DNA from: Myxococcales bacterium | GTDB taxonomy: Bacteria; Myxococcota; UBA727; JABDBI01 | DNA: 64,000 nucleotides | Direction of reading: 5' to 3' | Assembly (NCBI GenBank): GCA_023248595.1 | Contig: JAHFEG010000007.1 | Coordinates: 1 to 64,000 of the forward strand | Shown: piece after piece, positions 53,722-61,587 of the stretch | How the letters are laid out: the number at the start of each line of letters is the position of its first letter | Numbering within the stretch: position 1 is the stretch's first letter | Translations under genes and position numbers: made by a program | Notes under the pieces: model-generated | The model's database searches: none | Seen by the model: the letters and a program-made list of their open reading frames with translations, nothing else | What the model was told of the DNA's origin: nothing

Positions 53722-54750
53722 ATGCTAAGCGTTATGCGTCGCGGTGCCAACTCGTGGGTCATTGTCCTTCTGTTTGCTGCTATTATATTTGTGTTCGCCC
53801 TTAATTTTGGCCCATGGGCTGGAAACGTGGGAGGCGGATTGTCTTATGCGGCAGATGTGAATGGCCGGGTTATCACTTTGCCTGAATTTCAAGCAGCCTA
53901 TTCCAGGCAATTTCAGATCATTCAAAGTTATCGACCTGGTTATACAAATGAGCAAGCAGAAGCAGAAGGGCTTAAAAAGATCGTTCTTGATCAATTGATC
54001 AGCAAAGAGCTTCTTGCTAATCTTGCGCGCGAACATGGACTTTCGATTTCAGATAATGAGCTGGCAGGATTCATCCAAGAACGTTTATTTGGCGAAGGAA
54101 GGCCTTTTGACAGGGAAACGTATCGGCGTTTGATCTATTCTAATTTTCAAACAACAGAAGCTCAATTTGAAGCGCAGCTGAGAAGAGATCTTTTAGCGGA
54201 ACGCATGGCTGATCTGATCGCCACAGGGGTCAACATTTCAGATGGCGAAGTAAAAAGCACTTTTGAAAGCCGCTCTACGCGTGTTTCGTTGGAAGTGCTC
54301 AGAATTGATTCTAAAGAAAAGGACAGCAAAAAATATGCACAAGGGTTATTGGCTGATCTCAAAAAAGGCATCCCCATGGGTAAGCTAAATACCAAAGGCC
54401 ATGAAAAAGCAGTCAAACTTTTATCGACAGGTTTTTTTAAGAAAGACAGCGGCTTTATTCCTGAAGTAGGACAAAATCACGAAATGGCATTGGCCGCATT
54501 TTCTCTTAGCAAAGAAAATCCGATTGGCAGTTCGGTGATTGAGGGTGATAAAGCTTACTTTTTGATCAAGCTAAAAGACAGAGAAGAGCCTGACATGAAA
54601 AAATTTGCTGAAGAACAAGACAGTATTAAGTCCACTTTGTTAATGATGCGTAAAAAACAACTCATGGAAAATTACGTGTCTCATTTAAAGAAGCAGGCTT
54701 CCATAAAATACAATGAACAAATTGCTGGCGCAGAAAAAGTAGAGTCATAA
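53722..54750 (+). CDS. Membrane-anchored SurA_N/PpiD-like chaperone without a parvulin domain
   Basis: 342 residues. N-terminal TM (SWVIVLLFAAIIFVFALNFG), then a SurA_N-like helical domain: ADVNGRVITLPEFQAAYSRQ, IVLDQLISKELLANLAREHG, SISDNELAGFIQE. PpiD has the same anchor and chaperone part followed by a PPIase domain. Here residues about 190-320 may be a degenerate PPIase remnant (GKLNTKGHEKAVKLLSTGFF, LAAFSLSKENPIGSSVIEGD), but the parvulin catalytic signatures are missing. Predicted inner-membrane, periplasm-facing chaperone. AAAGGGG precedes the ATG. Confidence 0.78.
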   Translation: MLSVMRRGANSWVIVLLFAAIIFVFALNFGPWAGNVGGGLSYAADVNGRVITLPEFQAAYSRQFQIIQSYRPGYTNEQAEAEGLKKIVLDQLISKELLANLAREHGLSISDNELAGFIQERLFGEGRPFDRETYRRLIYSNFQTTEAQFEAQLRRDLLAERMADLIATGVNISDGEVKSTFESRSTRVSLEVLRIDSKEKDSKKYAQGLLADLKKGIPMGKLNTKGHEKAVKLLSTGFFKKDSGFIPEVGQNHEMALAAFSLSKENPIGSSVIEGDKAYFLIKLKDREEPDMKKFAEEQDSIKSTLLMMRKKQLMENYVSHLKKQASIKYNEQIAGAEKVES

Positions 54751-54760
54751 AAAAGATCGT

Positions 54761-56113
54761 CTATTGACCGGCGAGCCATTGATGCAGATCGGCAAGTGCA
54801 CGTTCCACCAGCATTTGTCGCTTTGCATCTTTTCCCAATTTACGATTGCTTTCTGCAATGGGTGGAAGCATGGCCCAGGTCACATTAGAGGGAACATAGC
54901 GATCTTTCGGATTCGCTCGCAAAATGCCGCGTGTATGGCGGTATAAACCTCCCAGCGTCGTTGTCTCAGGTGGTGGATTGATTGGCTTTTGCTTTAAAAT
55001 CGCTTGCAAAAGTTTGGCGACAATCAAACCGGAAGCCATTGATTCTACGTAGCCTTCAACACCGGTAATCTGACCTGCAAAAAATATATTTTCATATTGG
55101 TTACTCTCTGTTTTGAGTCTTGAAGTTTCATCAAGAATCAGCGGAGCATCCAAGTAAGTATTGCGATGAATCGCGCCGAAGCGCAAAAATTGCGCGTTTC
55201 TTAAAGCTGGAATCTGTGCAAAGACAGCTTTTTGTGCTGGCTGTGTCATGCGTGTTTGACAACCCACCAAGTTATAAGCGGTGCCGTGAATATTTTCTTT
55301 GCGCAGCTGAAGTACGGCATGGGCTCTTTGACCTGTTACCGGATGACGAAGGCCTACCGGTTTTAAGGGACCAAATAAAAGTGTCTTCTCTCCTCGTGAT
55401 GCCAACTCTTCAATTGGTAAGCAGCCTTCAAAGTAATGTAAATTTTCAAATGCCTTTGCGTGGGCCTGATCTGCGCTAATGAGTGCGTGAAAAAATTGCT
55501 CATATTCGATTTGCGTCATAGGACAATTCAGATAATCATCCCCCTCGCCTTTACCCCAGCGTGAAGCAAAAAATGCATGCTCCATATCAACGCTGTCAGC
55601 ATCGATAATCGGTGCAATAGCATCATAAAAAGCGAGACGTTCTTGTCCAATGACTTGGCTAATATGTAGCGCCAAAGCATCAGATGTTAATGGTCCAGTC
55701 GCTACAATCGTAGCAACGTCATCATCAATAAGTTCGCTAACTTCTTCGCTAATGATGTTGATATTGGGTTCAGCCAAAAGACGGGATTGCACTGCTTTAG
55801 CAAACTGCTCTCGATCGACAGCTAGCGCGTCGCCGGCAGGAACTTTTGCTTCTTCAGCACAAGCAATTAAAAAACCACCAGCGCGTCGCATTTCTTCTTT
55901 AATTAAGCCAACAGCATTGCATGGATTGTTGGAACGAAATGAATTGCTGCACACTAGTTCTGCGAAATGATCCGAAACTTGGGCGGGTGTGCGTTTTTTG
56001 GGTTTCATTTCATAGAGGTCAACTTTAATACCAAAGCGTGCCATTTGAAAAGCAGCCTCACAGCCAGCTAAGCCGGCACCAATAATACGAACACGATTTT
56101 TATTTAATTGCAT
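54761..56113 (-). CDS. trmFO: tRNA (uracil-54-C5)-methyltransferase TrmFO
   Basis: 450 residues, the folate/FAD-dependent TrmFO. FAD-binding GAGLAGCEAAFQMARFG (12-28), VDLYEMKPKKRTPA, the catalytic-Cys region LVCSNSFRSNNPCNAVGLIK, and C-terminal FAGQITGVEGYVESMASGL. It uses methylene-THF to make m5U54 in tRNA. It follows topA by 30 bp; dprA-topA-trmFO order is conserved in several phyla. Converges on the PpiD-like gene 10 bp away. Confidence 0.96.
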   Translation of the reverse strand: MQLNKNRVRIIGAGLAGCEAAFQMARFGIKVDLYEMKPKKRTPAQVSDHFAELVCSNSFRSNNPCNAVGLIKEEMRRAGGFLIACAEEAKVPAGDALAVDREQFAKAVQSRLLAEPNINIISEEVSELIDDDVATIVATGPLTSDALALHISQVIGQERLAFYDAIAPIIDADSVDMEHAFFASRWGKGEGDDYLNCPMTQIEYEQFFHALISADQAHAKAFENLHYFEGCLPIEELASRGEKTLLFGPLKPVGLRHPVTGQRAHAVLQLRKENIHGTAYNLVGCQTRMTQPAQKAVFAQIPALRNAQFLRFGAIHRNTYLDAPLILDETSRLKTESNQYENIFFAGQITGVEGYVESMASGLIVAKLLQAILKQKPINPPPETTTLGGLYRHTRGILRANPKDRYVPSNVTWAMLPPIAESNRKLGKDAKRQMLVERALADLHQWLAGQ

Positions 56114-56143
56114 CCACTATCAGTATCCTGCTCAGCATACTTT

Positions 56144-58468
56144 TCAAGAATCATCTTCGGTGATTTTGTGTCCGCAAGATGGACATTTCACCTGAGTGCC
56201 TGTTCGCAATACTTTTTCTGTCAAATAAGGGTTTTGACAAGCCGGACATGCTTGATTGATGGGCTTATCCCAAGATACGAAATCGCAATTAGGGTACTGG
56301 CTACAGCCATAAAAATCTTTGCCACGGCGGCTTTTTTTAACAATAACATCGCCACCGCATTCTGGTTTGGGACATTTGACGTTGGTAGGAATGGGCATGG
56401 TGAAAGAGCAATCAGGGTAACGGCTGCAGCCTAAAAATTTGCCGTATTTGCCGCGTTTATAAACCATTCCTGCGCTGCAGGTTTTGCATTTCAAATCTGT
56501 CTTTTCAGGTTCTTCAATTACAATTTTGCCATCTTGCCGAATAAAGGGCACAGTGGTGGCGCATTCTGGATAGCCTGAGCAACCTAAAAAACTTCCGTTT
56601 TTTCCCCACTTGATTACCATGTGACGACTGCATTTTTGGCAAAGAATCTCTGTCGGCTCTTCCATGCGTTTCACATTTTGCATCTGTTCTTCAGCAGTGA
56701 CTAAACTGCCTTTAAAGGGCACATAAAAATCTTGGAGTGTTTTTTTCCAGTTGGCCGTTCCTTCTTCAATTTTATCTAAATTTTCTTCCATTCCTGCGGT
56801 AAAAGCCACGTCCATAATCAAAGGAAATGCTTGCACCAGCAAGTCAGTGACAATCATCCCTAATTCTGATGGATAAAATCGTCCTTCTTTTTTCTCGACG
56901 TAAGTTTTCTCTTGAATGGTCGACAAAATACTGGCGTAAGTAGAGGGTCTACCGATTCCTTTATCTTCTAATTCTTTGACGAGACTTGCTTCTGTAAATC
57001 GCGGCGGTGCTTGAGTGAAATGTTGCAAAGCATCCACTTTTTTAAAAGTAATTTTATCGCCTTCTGCAACAGCAGGCAGCAAGGTGCGTTCTTCTTTTTC
57101 TTCGTCAAGAGCGCTCTTGTCATCTTCGTCTATCTGTTCTTGGTAAACTTTTAAAAATCCATCAAATATCAATACCGATCCAGTGGCACGCAAAAGATGC
57201 TGTCCTGCCCCAATATCGATTTGAGTTTGATCGTATTGTGCCGGCGCCATTTGTGAGGCGACAAAACGTTCCCAAATTAATTTGTAGAGCTTGTATTGTT
57301 CTGGTTTTAAAAATGGGCGTACAAATTCAGGCGTATATTTCATCGCCGTGGGCCTGATAGCCTCATGCGCTTCTTGTGCACTTTTCTTATTTTTGAAAAC
57401 ATTTGGTTTTTCAGGTAAAAATTCACGCCCAAAAGTTTCGTCAATAAAACCGCGAACTGCAGCTAAGGCCTCGTCGCCGATTTTGGTTGAGTCGGTACGC
57501 ATGTAAGTAATTAAACCGACCGCCCCCTCCTCTCCTAAGTCCACACCTTCGTACAATGATTGAGCGATAGACATCGTGCGTTTTGCGGAAAAGCGAAAAG
57601 CCCGTACCGCATCTTGTTGTAATTTGGAGGTAATAAAAGGAGGCCCTGATTTTCGCATGCGACGACTTTTATGAACAGACAAGACACTGGCAGGTGACTG
57701 TTCAATTTCGGCTCGTATCAAAAGCGCTTGCTTTTCGTTATTTAAATCAATTTTTTGGCCATTTGTTTTAAATAGCTTGGCGGTGAATGTTGGTTTTTTA
57801 CCTGCGGCATCGGATAGTGCTTCAATGCTCCAGTATTCCTCGCATTTAAAGGCGGCAATCTCACGTTCGCGATCAACGACTAAGCGCACAGCAACTGATT
57901 GCACACGTCCAGCGCTTAAGCCACGACGGACTTTTTTCCATAAAATAGGGCTAATTTGATAGCCTACCATGCGATCAAGAATGCGGCGCGCTTGCTGGGC
58001 ATCATATAGATGTTCGTTTAGTTGTGCTGGTTCATGAAAAGCAGCCTGTACTGCTTTTTTGGTAATTTCATGAAAACGAACACGAAATATCTTGGGTCCT
58101 ACAGTTTCGCTTTCAGCACCGTCTTCTTCTTTTTTCTTTTTTTTAGGTTTTTTACCTTTAAATTCTTCTTGAATTAAATGCGCTAAATGAAAAGCAATTG
58201 CTTCTCCTTCGCGATCAGGATCGGGGGCCAGATAAACAGTGTCAACTTTCTTAGCTGCGCTTTGAATGGCTTTGATGACTTTATTCTTGCCTGGTATAGG
58301 TTCATATTGAGGGGTGAACTCACCGCTTTCAAGGTCGACGCCCATGCGGTTAGCTGGCAAATCAATGATGTGACCGACTGAGGCTTGAACATCAAAATTA
58401 CTACCCAAATATTTTCGAATCGTTTTTGCCTTAGCGGGAGACTCAACGATCACTAACGATTTTGCCAT
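56144..58468 (-). CDS. topA: DNA topoisomerase I
   Basis: 774 residues, type IA. TOPRIM domain: SLVIVESPAKAKTIRKYLG and APDPDREGEAIAFHL. Catalytic Tyr322 in TYMRTDS. A Lys-rich insertion (KGKKPKKKKKEEDG, about 95-108) lies in the N-terminal part. The C-terminus has four Cys4-type zinc ribbons (CQKC..CSGYPEC, CKTC..CSRYPDC, CPKPEC..CSQYPNC, CPAC..CPSC). Relaxes negative supercoils. Follows dprA by 38 bp. Confidence 0.97.
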   Translation of the reverse strand: MAKSLVIVESPAKAKTIRKYLGSNFDVQASVGHIIDLPANRMGVDLESGEFTPQYEPIPGKNKVIKAIQSAAKKVDTVYLAPDPDREGEAIAFHLAHLIQEEFKGKKPKKKKKEEDGAESETVGPKIFRVRFHEITKKAVQAAFHEPAQLNEHLYDAQQARRILDRMVGYQISPILWKKVRRGLSAGRVQSVAVRLVVDREREIAAFKCEEYWSIEALSDAAGKKPTFTAKLFKTNGQKIDLNNEKQALLIRAEIEQSPASVLSVHKSRRMRKSGPPFITSKLQQDAVRAFRFSAKRTMSIAQSLYEGVDLGEEGAVGLITYMRTDSTKIGDEALAAVRGFIDETFGREFLPEKPNVFKNKKSAQEAHEAIRPTAMKYTPEFVRPFLKPEQYKLYKLIWERFVASQMAPAQYDQTQIDIGAGQHLLRATGSVLIFDGFLKVYQEQIDEDDKSALDEEKEERTLLPAVAEGDKITFKKVDALQHFTQAPPRFTEASLVKELEDKGIGRPSTYASILSTIQEKTYVEKKEGRFYPSELGMIVTDLLVQAFPLIMDVAFTAGMEENLDKIEEGTANWKKTLQDFYVPFKGSLVTAEEQMQNVKRMEEPTEILCQKCSRHMVIKWGKNGSFLGCSGYPECATTVPFIRQDGKIVIEEPEKTDLKCKTCSAGMVYKRGKYGKFLGCSRYPDCSFTMPIPTNVKCPKPECGGDVIVKKSRRGKDFYGCSQYPNCDFVSWDKPINQACPACQNPYLTEKVLRTGTQVKCPSCGHKITEDDS

Positions 58469-58506
58469 GAATTATCCAAAAAAAACTTTATTTTTTAAAT
58501 CATATA

Positions 58507-59643
58507 TCAAACTTCAGTCAATACAAATTCCGAGCCATCTTTGCGGATTGTGCCTAGCAATTCAAGCTCCAGCAAGTCTTTTTGTAATAAAGATATCGGT
58601 TTGCCTATCTGATCACATAAAAAATCGAGCGTGATCCGGCCTCCTTCTTTCGCAAAAAGTGAGATGAGATCAGCGTGCGGCCTTGTTGCGGGTTTTATTT
58701 CCAGTTTTTTGTCAGCCACAGAGATTGGTGTATTTATTTTCGGTTTCACAGTCAAAATACCAAGGCTTTTCAGTAGATGCTCAGGTTGGATGAGTGCTTT
58801 GGCTTCACCTTCTTGTAATAATAAGTTGGCGGCGCCAGCTAATGGGTTGTCGGGGTCACCAGGGATGACCCAAACGGGGACTCCTATTTTTCGGGCAAAA
58901 CGCGCGGTATGTAAGGTGCCAGAATCGAGTTTGCCTTCGACGATCAAAATAGCATCAGCAAGTGCTGCAACATATTGATTACGAGAAACAAAAAGCGATC
59001 GACTGGTGGCGATCCATGGTCCAAAAACGGTCAAGGTGCTGACCGCCGAAGCTGGTTTTAAGTTACGCACTCTAAAGGGTCTTTCATCGTGAAGCGTATT
59101 TAACGGGTCCCCCAAAACCACCAGCGTTTCTCCTCCGGAAGAAATGGCACCCTCATGTGCCGCCATATCAATGCCATTGGCTCCGCCAGAAACCACTAAA
59201 CAGCCAGCAGCGCTTAAAGTCCTAGCGATATCAAAGGCGCGTTCTTTGCCTCTAATAGAGGGGTCGCGCGTTCCAATAATAGCGACAGAAGGATTATGGC
59301 GAACGAGCTCTCGGTTTCCTCGTAAATAGGCACAAAGCAATGGTGTTGATGCACGATTTAGTTTTCCTAATTCGTGTGGACCTAAAGCACCCAAAACTTG
59401 TCCACCTGTTTTTAAAAAATAGTCCATGTTTTCTATTTTCTTCTGGGCGGCATTCAAAATTTGAGAAATATTCTCGGTTAGAAAAGGGATTTGCTTGTTG
59501 TTACTCAATAACAAAGAAAAAATTAGCTCAGGTTTATGTAAGAGAATTTTCTCAGCTCCTCCTTGCCATAATATCTGATCCCATACCCTTCCTGAAACAC
59601 CCAATGCCGATAAAATTACAATCGATTTAATTGCTTCACTCAT
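58507..59643 (-). CDS. dprA: DNA-processing protein DprA (Smf)
   Basis: 378 residues. Rossmann-like core with YLRGNRELVRHNPSVAIIGT, VVSGGANGIDMAAHEGAISS, GETLVVLGDPLNTL and FVSRNQYVAALADAILIVEG, the DprA hallmarks. A degenerate helical N-terminus and a C-terminal winged-helix-like segment (LDFLCDQIGKPISLLQKDLL) are present. DprA loads RecA on incoming single-stranded DNA in transformation and is widespread in non-competent species too. No com genes are in the window. Divergent from cbs, with 40 bp between starts. Confidence 0.92.
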   Translation of the reverse strand: MSEAIKSIVILSALGVSGRVWDQILWQGGAEKILLHKPELIFSLLLSNNKQIPFLTENISQILNAAQKKIENMDYFLKTGGQVLGALGPHELGKLNRASTPLLCAYLRGNRELVRHNPSVAIIGTRDPSIRGKERAFDIARTLSAAGCLVVSGGANGIDMAAHEGAISSGGETLVVLGDPLNTLHDERPFRVRNLKPASAVSTLTVFGPWIATSRSLFVSRNQYVAALADAILIVEGKLDSGTLHTARFARKIGVPVWVIPGDPDNPLAGAANLLLQEGEAKALIQPEHLLKSLGILTVKPKINTPISVADKKLEIKPATRPHADLISLFAKEGGRITLDFLCDQIGKPISLLQKDLLELELLGTIRKDGSEFVLTEV

Positions 59644-59683
59644 ATTAATGTCTCTGGTATCGTCGCTGCTCGCGGAGAAAAAT

Positions 59684-61114
59684 ATGTCACTTTCAATTCA
59701 TGCGCATAAGAATATTTTAGAAGCCATCGGTCATACACCCATTGTGCAGCTTAATTCTGTTACCAAGAACCTTCCTGCAAATGTCTATGCAAAATGTGAA
59801 TTCATGAATCCAGGTGGATCTGTGAAAGATCGCATTGGCGTGAATATTTTGAATGCTGCCGAAAAGCAAGGGTTGGTTAAACCTGGAAGTACAATTATTG
59901 AAGCCACCAGCGGTAATACCGGCGTGGGTTTAGCCATGGCTGCTGCAGTGCGTGGTTATAAATGTATTTTCGTCATGGCGGATAAGCAAAGTGAAGAAAA
60001 GCGTACGGCCTTGCGTGCCATGGGAGCGCAAGTTGTGATCTGCCCTACCAACGTTCTTCCAGAGGATCCGCGTAGTTACTATCGGGTTGCTGATCGCTTA
60101 GCCAAAGAAACACCCAATTCTTTTTATGCGAGTCAGTATTATAATCCAGCAAATCCGGAAGCTCATTACTTGTCGACGGGGCCAGAAATATGGAAGCAAT
60201 GCGGTCGTGAATTGGATATTTTTATTTGCAGTATTGGTACGGGTGGAACAGTGACAGGGATTTCTAAATATCTGAGAGAGCAAAAAAGCGATATTCAAAT
60301 TATTGGAGTTGATCCTGTTGGTAGCATTTTTTACGAATTGTTTCACACCGGCAAGGTGCCGCAAGCGCATTCTTATTATGTCGAGGGAATTGGCGAAGAT
60401 TTTATGCCCGGAACGATGGACTTAACCTGCATGGATGACATCATTCAGGTGACGGATCGGGAAAGTTTTAGCATGGCACGTAAATTAATTCGTGAAGAAG
60501 GTTTGTTGGTCGGTGGATCTTCTGGGTCAGCAGTTATTGGGGCCATTAAGTACATTAAGCAACGTATGAAATGGACAAAAGAACGTAAGCCAAATATTCT
60601 TGTGCTTTTACCAGATGCTTCCTCTCGTTACCTCAGTAAATTTTTAAATGACGAGTGGCTCCGCGATGCAGGCTTAATTGATCACGAGCCTGTGCAAGGG
60701 ACAATCCAAGATATTTTGGCCAGAAAAGCAAATGAGCCAAATACCCATCTTGTTTTAACTGCTGATTTTCAAGATCCTTTAGGAATCGTAATTGATCGGA
60801 TGAAGGAATACGGAATTTCTCAATTGCCAGTATTAGAAAATAACATGTTGGTTGGTTTGTGTAGCGAAGTTTCTGTTTTGAGCGCTTTATTATCTGGAAA
60901 AGCGGTTATGAATTCACCCGTTGGTCCTTTAGCTGATACGACGGCAATGGCTATTGTTTCACTCGATACCAGCCTTTTAGAACTGACAGACTTATTTGCC
61001 CAAGGTAAGACAGCAGTGGTTATGCATGAAAATGGGTTGGCCGGACTTGTGACAAAAATTGATTTAATCTCGCACATCAAAAACACCTCTATCAGAGGCC
61101 CCTGTCCCATTTGA
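59684..61114 (+). CDS. cbs: Cystathionine beta-synthase with CBS-domain pair
   Basis: 476 residues from the ATG at 59684 (GGAG 6 bp upstream); an ATG at 59648 has no site. PLP-binding Lys48 in MNPGGSVKDRIG, phosphate loop ATSGNTGVGLA, and CSIGTGGTVTGISKYL. The C-terminal 130 or so residues form a CBS pair (VIDRMKEYGISQLPVLENNM, TAVVMHENGLAGLVTKIDLI). This order, without the N-terminal heme domain of animal enzymes, suits cystathionine synthesis from serine and homocysteine; cysteine-synthase activity cannot be excluded. No obvious terminator follows. Confidence 0.92.
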   Translation: MSLSIHAHKNILEAIGHTPIVQLNSVTKNLPANVYAKCEFMNPGGSVKDRIGVNILNAAEKQGLVKPGSTIIEATSGNTGVGLAMAAAVRGYKCIFVMADKQSEEKRTALRAMGAQVVICPTNVLPEDPRSYYRVADRLAKETPNSFYASQYYNPANPEAHYLSTGPEIWKQCGRELDIFICSIGTGGTVTGISKYLREQKSDIQIIGVDPVGSIFYELFHTGKVPQAHSYYVEGIGEDFMPGTMDLTCMDDIIQVTDRESFSMARKLIREEGLLVGGSSGSAVIGAIKYIKQRMKWTKERKPNILVLLPDASSRYLSKFLNDEWLRDAGLIDHEPVQGTIQDILARKANEPNTHLVLTADFQDPLGIVIDRMKEYGISQLPVLENNMLVGLCSEVSVLSALLSGKAVMNSPVGPLADTTAMAIVSLDTSLLELTDLFAQGKTAVVMHENGLAGLVTKIDLISHIKNTSIRGPCPI

Positions 61115-61132
61115 TTAGCAATTCTAGATATT

Positions 61133-61441
61133 TTAATTATTTAGTAGTTTTTTTCTTGCGCAAAACGCCCAGCATATACCTAGTCCTTGGCTGGCCATGC
61201 GAAAAGTTGTTTTGGTAAAAGATTTGACTGCAGGAATTCTTTGATAGGCGATGCCAAATAAAGCAGATGCCGTGATGAGAGCAATTAATCGACAGGGTTT
61301 TCCCTGCTCAGTTTCTCCAGAAGTAAAGGTCATTTGATCTGGATTCGATTGAGAAGCAAATGCCTTTTGCGTTGTTATGAAAAGTGGGCAAAGGGCAAGA
61401 GTCATTAAAATCGTGAAAGTGGTTACGTTGCTCAATTTCAT
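61133..61441 (-). CDS. Small exported protein (102 aa), unknown
   Basis: Signal peptide MKLSNVTTFTILMTLALCPL to about residue 30 (AFA-SQ). The mature part starts SQSNPDQMTFTSGETEQGKP, then a hydrophobic stretch (LIALITASALFGIAYQRI) and a Cys/basic end (GICWAFCARKKLLNN). It resembles the 82-residue protein at 44164-44412 in length, order and the N-terminal N-P/Q-D..M-T-x-T-G stretch. GGGGAGCGAG precedes the ATG. It converges on cbs, 18 bp away. Unknown function. Confidence 0.65.
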   Translation of the reverse strand: MKLSNVTTFTILMTLALCPLFITTQKAFASQSNPDQMTFTSGETEQGKPCRLIALITASALFGIAYQRIPAVKSFTKTTFRMASQGLGICWAFCARKKLLNN

Positions 61442-61535
61442 CTCGCTCCCCTAAAAGAAAAAGAACATTTTAATTGAAACTAATAATCCAGCGAAAAAAT
61501 TACCTGATGATAAACAGAACTTAAAGCAGCAGTCC

Positions 61536-61544
61536 TGGTATGAT
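61536..61544 (+). promoter_or_regulatory. Candidate extended -10 promoter of the large coiled-coil gene
   Basis: TGGTATGAT, an extended -10 element, lies 43 bp before the ATG at 61588. No good -35 is seen, which extended -10 promoters can do without. Confidence 0.45.
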
Positions 61545-61587
61545 TTAAGTGATTAGTTTAGCGTTCAACTTAAGGGCGATATTTGGT

